Assembly (NCBI GenBank): GCA_030594725.1
Contig: JAUVEQ010000070.1
Span: 1-9,739 of the forward strand
Origin: Methanobacteriota archaeon
Lineage (GTDB): Archaea > Thermoplasmatota > DTKX01 > GCA-020343715
Reading direction: 5' to 3'
DNA length: 9,739 bases
The position numbers were made by a program, and so were the translations under genes. Shown here piece by piece: positions 1-7,100 of the stretch. Each line of letters starts with the position of its first letter. Positions within the stretch are counted from its first letter, which is position 1. The notes beneath the pieces are model-generated. The model did no database searches and was not told where the DNA came from. It was given only the letters and a program-made list of their open reading frames with translations.

Positions 1-1
1 C

Positions 2-904
2 CTCCCGAAGGAATACGGGCTCCGGAAGCTGGAGGGGGTCGTGGACCAGTTCGGACTGGAGGACATGCTTGCGGAGGGCAAGACCCCGAAACGGGTCGTC
101 ATGATCCAGTGCGTCGGTTCCCGCGAGGAGAATGCCCTTCCGTACTGCAGTCGAGTGTGCTGCATCCGGGCGATACACAACGCCCGAAGGATACGCAAGG
201 AGGATCCCGAGGCAGAGGTAGTCATCCTGAACCGGGACATCGTGACCTACGGGAACCTCGAGCAGTTCTACACGATCGCGAGGGACGAGGGTATCAGGTT
301 CATTCGCTTCTCAACGGACGACAAGCCCGTCGTCAGGGAGGGGAAGGATGCGCCACTTGCCGTTGAGGTTCACGATCCAGGGCTGGAAGGCACCATCCTC
401 CTGGACGCGGATGTGGTAGTGCTCTCCACCGGGATGGTACCGAGGCCATTGGCCGGTCTGCCAAGCCTGCTCCGGACCGAGGTCGACCCCCATGGTTTCC
501 TGGCGGCCCCAAGCACCAAGTTCAGGCCCGTGGACGGTTTCCGGGACGGGATCTACGGTTGCGGTCTTGTCACGGGGCCCAAGGTGGCGGAGGAGTCGAT
601 GGCCTCGGCCCACGCTGCGGCATCGCGGGCGGTCTCGATCATGCGCCGGAACGTACTGCCGGCTCGCGTGGGTATATCGACCGTCAACCAGAGGACGTGC
701 TCCGGTTGCGGTCTCTGCGTCTCCCAGTGTCCCTTCCAGGCACGATACCTGGACCCCGAGGATGGAAAGGCTCGCGTGGACGAGGTGGCCTGCTGGGGTT
801 GTGGCGTCTGTGCCCAGGTCTGTCCCAACGCGGCCGCGAGCATGGCGACAAGGAGCGAGCGGCAGGCCATCCACCAGGTCGACGCTGCAGTGTGGCACGA
901 CTGA
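2..904 (+). CDS. hdrA: HdrA-like heterodisulfide reductase iron-sulfur flavoprotein subunit, C-terminal part
   Basis: The frame is open from the left edge, so the start lies outside; 300 residues are visible, against about 650 for typical HdrA. HdrA is the FAD subunit of soluble heterodisulfide reductase complexes, where it bifurcates or passes electrons between HdrBC and a partner such as hydrogenase or formate dehydrogenase. Seen here: the HdrA cysteine signature CVGSR...YCSRVCC at visible residues ~37-54, the following RDIVTYGNLEQFY stretch with GIRFIRF, a nucleotide-binding tail (VVVLSTGMVP, then GCGLVTGPKVAEES at ~186-199), and two ferredoxin [4Fe-4S] motifs, CSGCGLCVSQCP (~233) and CWGCGVCAQVCP (~264). 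All expected cysteines are present. The protein stops soon after the second motif, with no MvhD fusion. HdrB, HdrC or a hydrogenase would be expected upstream, outside the window; none follows. The HdrA family assignment is firm, but the physiological partner (methanogenic or not) cannot be told. Confidence 0.92.
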   Translation, partial: LPKEYGLRKLEGVVDQFGLEDMLAEGKTPKRVVMIQCVGSREENALPYCSRVCCIRAIHNARRIRKEDPEAEVVILNRDIVTYGNLEQFYTIARDEGIRFIRFSTDDKPVVREGKDAPLAVEVHDPGLEGTILLDADVVVLSTGMVPRPLAGLPSLLRTEVDPHGFLAAPSTKFRPVDGFRDGIYGCGLVTGPKVAEESMASAHAAASRAVSIMRRNVLPARVGISTVNQRTCSGCGLCVSQCPFQARYLDPEDGKARVDEVACWGCGVCAQVCPNAAASMATRSERQAIHQVDAAVWHD

Positions 905-953
905 GATGGATGAGACGCCCTCCCAGGCCAGCAAATGTCAAGGATGGGACCGA

Positions 954-964
954 TGTATTTATTG
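954..964 (+). promoter_or_regulatory. Probable archaeal TATA box of the fibronectin-III-like gene
   Basis: TGTATTTATTG stands out as an AT-rich block in GC-rich DNA just after the HdrA stop. Its centre (~959) predicts transcription starting near 985, leaving a leader of about 12 bases that holds GGGGAG (987-992) before the TTG at 997. This separates the next gene from the HdrA transcript and helps fix its start. Confidence 0.5.
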
Positions 965-996
965 CCTTCTGGGTGCACTTGATACCGGGGAGTTCC

Positions 997-1473
997 TTGA
1001 GGCTCGTAGCTATCATCGTCTTGGCCTTATTGCTCGTCGGACCGTTGGCAGGTACGTTCATGATCGACAGCGCTGACGCCCAGGACGAGGTACCGCCCGT
1101 CGTGATGGGGGTCCGCGTCCTCAACGTGGGGGAGGAATGGTTCGAGGTGAAATGGGAAACGAACGAGCCGACCAAGGGCGGTGTGGAATGGGGTAGGACA
1201 GACGAGTACGGGAACACCGCCCAGGCACTCGGCAGCTTCGAGACCGTCCACTACCTGAACGTGACGGGCCTGAAGAAAGGGACGTTGTACCACTTCAGGG
1301 TGTTCGCGGAGGACCTCGGCGGCAACATCGGTCACGGGGATGATGTCAAGGTCGGAACATTCCCCTACGAGGCAGAGGACGAGGGTATCTCCTCCTGGAC
1401 CTGGGCCATCATCGCTATCGTGTTAATCGTCCTCATCATCTACTTCCTGTTCCGCAGACCCAGTGCCGGATAG
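997..1473 (+). CDS. Secreted fibronectin-III-like domain protein with C-terminal membrane anchor
   Basis: A 158-residue protein predicted to sit on the outer face of the membrane. Residues 1-28 form a signal peptide (LRLVAIIVLALLLVGPLAG, likely cut near ADAQ-DE). Residues ~33-122 match the fibronectin-III / purple-acid-phosphatase N-terminal type of beta-sandwich: WFEVKWETNEPTKGGVEWG, then HYLNVTGLKKGTLYHFRVFAED, ending in GTF. Residues ~134-152 are a hydrophobic helix (WAIIAIVLIVLIIYFLF) followed by RRPSAG, so the domain should face outward with a short cytoplasmic tail. TTG is preferred because GGGGAG lies 4 bases before it, a TATA box lies upstream, and it opens directly into the signal peptide. 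The same frame continues upstream to ATG 910 and GTG 973, but both precede the predicted transcription start. No catalytic residues are visible; adhesion or presentation of a partner is a guess. Confidence 0.75.
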   Translation: MRLVAIIVLALLLVGPLAGTFMIDSADAQDEVPPVVMGVRVLNVGEEWFEVKWETNEPTKGGVEWGRTDEYGNTAQALGSFETVHYLNVTGLKKGTLYHFRVFAEDLGGNIGHGDDVKVGTFPYEAEDEGISSWTWAIIAIVLIVLIIYFLFRRPSAG

Positions 1474-1510
1474 GTACCAGGTACCGTACGGGGGCCCCCG
1501 ACTCGCCTAT

Positions 1511-1526
1511 CCAGTGCCATTATATA
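1511..1526 (+). promoter_or_regulatory. Promoter of the EamA transporter gene (TATA plus conserved upstream CCAGTG)
   Basis: CCAGTGCCATTATATA contains a good archaeal TATA box (ATTATATA, 1519-1526). Its centre lies 26 bases before the ATG at 1549, so the transcript probably begins at or very near the start codon (leaderless); no Shine-Dalgarno sequence is seen. The whole 16-base block recurs at 2521-2536 with 14 of 16 bases identical. Confidence 0.65.
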
Positions 1527-1548
1527 CGGATAGGGCTTTCTCAAGGCC

Positions 1549-2475
1549 ATGGCTATGGAGACCGCCCCCGCGGTCCTGGCCGTGGGTGCCATGTTGTGCC
1601 TCGGCTTGTCCGATTTCTTGAACAAGCGGGCCATGAGCGTGGGGGTCAGGAGGACGCAGTTCCTGGTGGTCCAATCCGTGTTCTTCACGTTGACCACCCT
1701 CGTCCTGTTACCTCTGGTGGGGGGGTTCGAGTGGTCGTACGAGCTCTGGTACGCCGTTGCATGCGGTGCGATAACCTTCATCTCATACGTCTTCGTCCTG
1801 AAGGCTCTCGAGACCGGCGAGGCGTCCGTTGCGGTCCCGATATACCGTATGAGCTTCGGCATCACCGTCATACTCGCCGTCGCGTTCCTGGGAGAGGAGA
1901 TAACCCCCAGGAAGGTCCTTGGCTTCGCCCTCATCATCGTGGCCCTCCTCGCCCTCACAGCCATCAACGGGCGTTCCAAGGCTGAGGAGACGTATCATTC
2001 ATCCGAGGGGTTGCCCCTGGGTAAGGGCGGCATGTTGCGCACCTCTGCCGCATTGGCAGCCGCCTTCGCCGTTGTGGCGATGGTCACGATAGGCATCAAG
2101 GGCTTCCTGTACAAGGTCGGGGTCTCAGAGGGCGCACCTCCCACCACCTTCGCCCTCGTGCAATCGTTGACGTTCCTGCCCATCGCGGTCACCTACGCCC
2201 TCTACTACGACAGGAACCTCAAGATGGAGCGGAAGACCTGGTCCACGGCGCCCTGGAACGGCGTGTTGACGGCGATGGCGAGCCTACTCCTTCTCGCCGC
2301 ACTCATCGAGGGTGATGCATCGGTCGCCGTGCCGATATCCCAACTTTGCTTCGTGGTCACCGCGGTGCTGGCGGTTATCGTGTTCCGGGAACGCCTGACG
2401 CCCCTCAGGGTCGCAGGGATAGTCTCCGCGGTGATCGCTGTACTTGTACTCAGTTCGACCATCTCGATCACATGA
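1549..2475 (+). CDS. EamA/DMT-superfamily transporter, ten membrane helices
   Basis: A 308-residue integral membrane protein, the usual length for the drug/metabolite transporter (EamA) family, whose members exchange or export small metabolites. It shows the family's internal duplication: helices 1-5 (about residues 6-138), a hydrophilic loop (~139-163), then helices 6-10 (~166-303). The halves carry matching motifs, LETGEASVAVPIYRMSFGI at ~87-105 and LIEGDASVAVPISQLCFVV at ~252-270, each followed by an EEITPRKV / ERLTPLRV turn before the last helix of its half. The ATG at 1549 is chosen because the TATA box is at leaderless distance; an ATG two codons later (1555) is an alternative. It is separated from the preceding gene by 75 bases with its own promoter, so it is probably transcribed alone. 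Substrate and direction cannot be read from the sequence. Confidence 0.9.
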   Translation: MAMETAPAVLAVGAMLCLGLSDFLNKRAMSVGVRRTQFLVVQSVFFTLTTLVLLPLVGGFEWSYELWYAVACGAITFISYVFVLKALETGEASVAVPIYRMSFGITVILAVAFLGEEITPRKVLGFALIIVALLALTAINGRSKAEETYHSSEGLPLGKGGMLRTSAALAAAFAVVAMVTIGIKGFLYKVGVSEGAPPTTFALVQSLTFLPIAVTYALYYDRNLKMERKTWSTAPWNGVLTAMASLLLLAALIEGDASVAVPISQLCFVVTAVLAVIVFRERLTPLRVAGIVSAVIAVLVLSSTISIT

Positions 2476-2520
2476 TGGGCCGTGTGTACACCGCCGTGGT
2501 TTCAGACTCTGGAATGGGGC

Positions 2521-2537
2521 CCAGTGTTATTATATAT
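2521..2537 (+). promoter_or_regulatory. Orphan TATA promoter, near-copy of the transporter promoter block
   Basis: CCAGTGTTATTATATAT contains one of the strongest TATA boxes in the window and matches 1511-1526 at 14 of 16 bases (only CC/TT differ). By the spacing of its twin, transcription would begin near 2559, yet no standard gene starts there. It may drive a small RNA or a decayed gene, or be a leftover of a duplication. Confidence 0.45.
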
Positions 2538-2567
2538 CATGACACCGATTGACCCCCAGGTGGGCGT

Positions 2568-2765
2568 CTGAGGAGTTGTGAGCACTGTCATTTTGATAAG
2601 TTCAATCTAGGTCTCGACAGTCTAACTCACCTATGCAGATGCGCATGTGTCCAGGATTTCTCAGACTACGAGGATTTCGAGCAGCAACGCTTCGAATCCG
2701 AATATTTCACCAAGCACAGGATGGTAATATCATCGTCCATGCCAGTGGTGTTGCGGAACCGTTGA
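2568..2765 (+). pseudogene. Possible small or decayed gene lacking a standard start codon
   Basis: This frame is open from the TGA at 2550 to a TGA at 2763 but has no ATG, GTG or TTG until 2721; the only near-start is CTG at 2568. It reads SCEHCHFDKFN, with a CxxC pair, then CRCACVQDFSDYEDFEQQRF and a C-terminus VVLRNR. The part from ~2649 on has GC-rich third codon positions and an acidic/aromatic composition, like real coding sequence; the part before it does not. It could be the 3' end of a gene that lost its front, a small zinc-ribbon-like protein with an unusual start, or chance. The orphan TATA box at 2527-2537 lies upstream. I do not recognise any family. Confidence 0.2.
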
Positions 2766-2783
2766 CGGCCGCTTCCCCCCTCA

Positions 2784-3995
2784 TCACACTTCGATAGGTC
2801 CGGGCGGAGCCCAGGTCAATTGACGGGCACCGTCCTTCGTGACATGGTAGGTGTTCTCCTCGCCGAGCACGCCCAGTTCGGGGATCACGACCTTGGGTTC
2901 CAGTGCAACGACGGCCCCGACCGGCACCTCGCCCGGGACCCTGTCCGCCATTATCGGCAGCTCGTCCAGCTCGAGGCCCACACCGTGCCCGATGAACCTC
3001 ATCTTTGTGTCGCCCACTCCCATGAAGCCATCGAGGACGCCCAGCTCCTCGGCCATCGTCTCGGCCACGATCCAAAGGCCCTCGTTGTGGACCCCGGGAC
3101 GAAGCTCCGACTCGAGGGTGCTCAGGATCTCCTGGGTCGCCTGCTGCACCTCCATGGTCCTTTCCGACAGGGAACCGACGACGAAGGTACGGGTCTCGTC
3201 CGCGATGTATCCATGGCTGATGCCGCAAAGATCGATGGCGATGGGCTCGCCCTTTCGGATCTTGCGGTACGATGCCCCGTGGGGCAGGGAGGGCGAAAGG
3301 CCACCTCCACCCATGACGGCCTGGTGCCAGGTGGGTATGGTCGCCGAAGGTCCTGACAGCACACCACCGATGTGCATCTCGGAGTTGAACCTGTGCATCC
3401 GGACAAGGCCCTCGTGGCCCATGCGGCGCATGGCGAACTCCAGCTCGGCGGACAGCTCCAGCTCGGTCATGCCCTCCCGGATGACCTCCTTCGCCCGCTC
3501 CATCGCCGTATCGATCTGGGCAGCGCCCTCCACGATCCTGTCCACCTCCCATGCCGATTTCACGGCTCGGGTCTCACGAAGGACGTGGGAGATGTCCACG
3601 ATCTCCACATCGCGACCTCCGAATGCTGACCTCACACGTTCGGCCCACGCTACGGGCACAGAATCAAGCTCCATCCCGAGGCTCTTGACCTGTCGTAATC
3701 CTAGGGTCGCCTGGAGCTTCTTTGGGCTCACCGCGGGGCGAACGTCGTCGAGGTGGCTCTCGTACTTCGCCCGCTCCAGCACCCTGCGGACCATGTAGAC
3801 GGGACCGGAATGGTGGTTCGAGAGGGCGAGCATGCCCTCTTGGATGGAGCCCGTCAGGTAGAACAGGTTGGGATTGGTGAGCACTACGGAAAGATCGATG
3901 TCGAGGGATGCAAGACGATTCCTCAAGGAGCTGTACCTGTGAATCAGCTCCTCGCGGGGAGTGCGTGGGTCAAGGTCGGCATCCCGTTGGGTCAT
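2784..3995 (-). CDS. M24-family metallopeptidase (Xaa-Pro aminopeptidase/dipeptidase-like)
   Basis: A 403-residue probably cytoplasmic enzyme expected to remove or cleave at an N-terminal residue followed by proline, using two metal ions. An N-terminal creatinase-like domain (~25-145; VVLTNPNLFYLTGSIQEGML) is followed by RETRAVKSAWEVDRI, which opens the pita-bread catalytic domain. All five metal ligands of the M24 family can be placed: D255 (AIDLCG), D266 (GYIADETRTF), H337 (FIGHGVGLE), E366 (VALEPKV) and E380 (GEENTYHVT). The length fits the family. The frame extends to a GTG at 4037 (14 more residues), but ATG 3995 is preferred because TTAAATA (4019-4025) lies 27 bases upstream, ideal for a leaderless transcript. 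Its gene diverges from the giant surface protein gene; no functional tie is evident. M24 also includes non-peptidase members (creatinase), so the substrate is not certain. Confidence 0.9.
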   Translation of the reverse strand: MTQRDADLDPRTPREELIHRYSSLRNRLASLDIDLSVVLTNPNLFYLTGSIQEGMLALSNHHSGPVYMVRRVLERAKYESHLDDVRPAVSPKKLQATLGLRQVKSLGMELDSVPVAWAERVRSAFGGRDVEIVDISHVLRETRAVKSAWEVDRIVEGAAQIDTAMERAKEVIREGMTELELSAELEFAMRRMGHEGLVRMHRFNSEMHIGGVLSGPSATIPTWHQAVMGGGGLSPSLPHGASYRKIRKGEPIAIDLCGISHGYIADETRTFVVGSLSERTMEVQQATQEILSTLESELRPGVHNEGLWIVAETMAEELGVLDGFMGVGDTKMRFIGHGVGLELDELPIMADRVPGEVPVGAVVALEPKVVIPELGVLGEENTYHVTKDGARQLTWAPPGPIEV

Positions 3996-4016
3996 CGGAT
4001 TCCTGACCTGGTTGAA

Positions 4017-4027
4017 CGTATTTAACG
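4017..4027 (-). promoter_or_regulatory. Probable TATA box of the M24 peptidase gene
   Basis: Read on the minus strand, CGTTAAATACG. Its centre is 27 bases before the ATG ending at 3995, matching a leaderless start. A second minus-strand TATA-like site (AGTATTTTAACC, about 4065-4076) could instead serve the longer GTG start at 4037. Confidence 0.45.
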
Positions 4028-4085
4028 ATGTTGGCACACTTGAAAGGAGTTACCTATGTTGAAAGGTTAAAATACTGTAAGAAGG

Positions 4086-4093
4086 ATTATATG
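4086..4093 (+). promoter_or_regulatory. Probable TATA box of the giant surface protein gene
   Basis: ATTATATG, centred about 22 bases before the ATG at 4111, gives a near-leaderless start. A competing signal is TTAAAATA (about 4067-4074), which would start transcription near 4097 and leave GGGTGG (4101-4106) as a ribosome binding site 4 bases before the ATG. Read on the other strand, CATATAAT could also serve the divergent gene. Confidence 0.5.
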
Positions 4094-4110
4094 CGAAATA
4101 GGGTGGTTGT

Positions 4111-7100
4111 ATGTCGAAGTTGGGAATAATACGGATATTACCTGTTCTTACTGTTCTGATGTTCATCCTCCCGACGGCCACTCCCTCAGAAGGTATCAAC
4201 GTGAACCTTAGCACAACGATACCAGAGTTCATATTGGATGATAATATCACCCTCGAAGGTACCATTCATGGAGAGAACGTGACCATACGCCATAACACAT
4301 CGAACGAGTTCTCAGGAGGTTCCTTACACAACGTGACTGTCGACAGCGACACGGTCCTACACAAACCTGAGGTCAAATGGGCGATTACCAATAGTGGGAA
4401 TGCGATTCTGGAGAACAGCGGGAGTTCATCGTGGGATATAACCCTTCGAGGCATGGATGTGATCAAGGTCAATTCTACCTACTACCTTTACTATGCTGGA
4501 GGAAGCATGTGGCAATATTGCCACATTGGCCTCGCGACTAGCACGGACGGGGAGAACTGGACCAAGTTCTGGAACAATCCGGTGCTCCGTGTAAGGAAGT
4601 TCAATGGAGATCCCGATCGATCATATGCCGCTCCTGTGATCTATCATGACGGGACGAAGTTCCATCTATACTACTCCCGTTGGGATGGGTTTGGCCTGGA
4701 CATCCATTATGCATATTCGGACGACGGGACCAATTTCACCAGATATGCCAACAATCCTATCGTCAACCACGGACCAGCTACAACCTCATGGAACCATGAC
4801 ACACAGCCCGCTTGTTTCTTCAACGATAGTGGAACGTACCGGCTCTACTACTGGGGCCACGCCCAGCTGCAACCGATGCATCTCGGTCTTGCCACTTCGA
4901 CGGATCTCAAGAAGTGGACCAATCATCCGAACAATCCCCTACGAAAGGCTGATACCAGTACCTGGGAATCCCGCGACACCACATATGGGACCATGGAAAA
5001 GTCGAATAACACTTACAGGCTGTGGTCATCGAGTGGCATAGGGGGAGGAAGCTGGTCCGTGGGATGGCTATGGTCCGACAACGGTGTCGATTTCGTTGAT
5101 TCAGGTAGCGCAATCCTCGTACCGAAGGCGGGAACGATCTACGCGAAGGGGATGAGAGAACCCGTGTTCCTCGATGAGGGTGATCACTCTTTGGTCTTCT
5201 CAAGATGTTACAACGGAAACGACGTCGTTAGCTATGGGTCCTTCAAGGTCATGACATCCAAGATGAACGGGACCTATACATCAAAGCCTCATGACGCCGG
5301 CGGAGCCGTCACTATTGACGGTGTTGGATGGTCCTTTAACACAACCTGGGGAGGACGGATGGAGAGTTATCTGAGCTGGTCGAACGACAGCGCGACATGG
5401 ACCCCTTGGTCTCAAATTCACTCATCGGCCGAACTAAACGGTGTAACTGCCAGGTATTTCAAGTACAAGGTCGAGTTCATCGCCACAGGGGATTGGATGA
5501 GGAGCAGGCTAAACTGGTTCGAAATGAAGTTTAACTCCCCCGCTGCCACCCTCCAGATCAAGGTCGGCAATGGATCTTGGAAGGACGTGCCCTTCCAGGA
5601 TAATGCTTGGAACATCACTGTCAACCTAACGGATGGTGATTATGATATTCTCTTGAAGGGGATAAACACTATTCTGAACGAGGACCAGATGACTATCCCT
5701 GTCAAGGTGGACCTGTTCCCACCCACCGGTAATATCACACTTGTCGATGGAGAGCCCGTGACCAACAATACGGAGATCGATTTCGAGCTTCAGGCGAACG
5801 ATACCCACGAGGTCACTCACTTCAAGATATCCACATTACCGGACTTGATTGGAGCATCCTGGCAACCCTTCTCCACCTCAGGAACCTTCTACTACGGAGG
5901 TCCGGACGGGAATGTGAAGCTGTACGTGGCCTTCCTCGATGAGGCCGGCAGGATAAGCCAGATAATGAATGACACGATCACCGTCGATACGAATGCCCCA
6001 ACTGCCAGGGTCTCGATCAATGACGGCGACAGGTACACCAACTCGACCAAGGTGGATCTGACAGTGGAATGGTTCGACCTTACCGACATCGTTGGGATGA
6101 AGCTCTCCACCACCCCAGACGTGGGAACTTGGGGCGATCCCGTCCTTCCAGCTCACAATATCAGGTTCGAAATGGGACCTGGCGATGGTGTTAGAACGGT
6201 GTACATATGGCTGATGGATGAGGCGGGATGGACGACCGTCGTCAACGACACGATCATCCTCGACACGTTGCCCCCAATGGTAGGTCTACTGATCGACGAT
6301 GATGAACCCTACACGAACGGTCGGGATGTAACGCTGGGGATAGTAACTTACGACGAGGCACCAGTTGAAGTGATGATCAAGAACAAGGGCGATGTCTGGC
6401 CTTCACGGTGGCAGACCATGACATCTCCTGCAACGGTCGACTGGACACTATCGTCGGGTGATGATGGTGGTAGGGAGGTAATTGTGAGGGCGAGGGACGC
6501 GGCTGGGAACATAGCCATGTCCTCCGACCTCATCGTGCTCGACACCACCCCACCGAGGGGCGAGCTCCTGATAGACGCCGGAGCATCCTATACTGGAGAC
6601 ACCCTGGTACGCTGTGGACTGATGGCCGAGGACGACACATCAGGACTCCACGGAATGCGTGTGAGCAACAGACCTGATTTTTCGGGGACCTCGATCGAAC
6701 CGATAACATCAGAGTTCGATTGGATACTCCTGGCGGGGGATGGTCCCAAGACCATCTATATCGAATTGGAGGACAGGGCAGGGCTCACTGCAACCATATC
6801 CGCAACGATCACCATTGATGTCACACAACCCGAGGGTTACATACTCATCGATGATGGAGCTGAGTTCGCCACGGACGAGAGCGTCACCATCTCCTTCACA
6901 GTAACGGATGCCCTGTCGGGCGTCGATGTCTACAGGATATCCGAGGATCCCTTCTTCAGCGAAGAGATCTGGGAACCGTTCTCACCTACCATCACATGGG
7001 ACATGTCCCAAGGGGAGGGGAGTAGGTACCTGTTCGCCCAGGTGAGGGACGTCATCGGAAATGTCGTCACACTGACTGATTCGATCATCCTTGACACTGT

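Larger units (their letters stand above)
2476..2783. other. 308-base intergenic region with a strong TATA box and no convincing gene
   Basis: Between the transporter stop and the stop of the convergent peptidase gene. It contains a strong TATA box (2527-2537), then GAGGAG (2570-2575) before a GTG at 2578 that encodes only MSTVILISSI and a stop. An ATG at 2633 opens 54 codons running to 2797, into the end of the peptidase gene on the other strand; its Arg-rich content does not look convincing. A third frame (2553-2765) reads more like protein but lacks a standard start. No tRNA, hairpin array or clear terminator was found. A small RNA, a leader peptide or a gene remnant are all possible. Confidence 0.5.

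Noticed and set aside
559..996. Upstream extension of the fibronectin-III frame into the HdrA gene
   Set aside because: Those codons overlap the well-supported HdrA ferredoxin region, and a promoter and signal peptide place the start at 997.
1475..1487. Tandem GGTACC sites after the fibronectin-III gene
   Set aside because: Two six-base palindromes one base apart; too short to form a convincing terminator and not followed by a T-run.
2691..2697. TTCGAAT, resembling a tRNA T-loop
   Set aside because: The closing pair would be C-C instead of G-C, the flanking bases do not form a T-stem, and no acceptor, D or anticodon arm can be placed around it.
2851..3798. Long plus-strand open frame (315 codons) opposite the M24 peptidase gene
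   Set aside because: It is the antisense shadow of a gene whose minus-strand protein has all five metal ligands; its own translation is Ser/Thr/Pro/Arg-rich with no recognisable motif.
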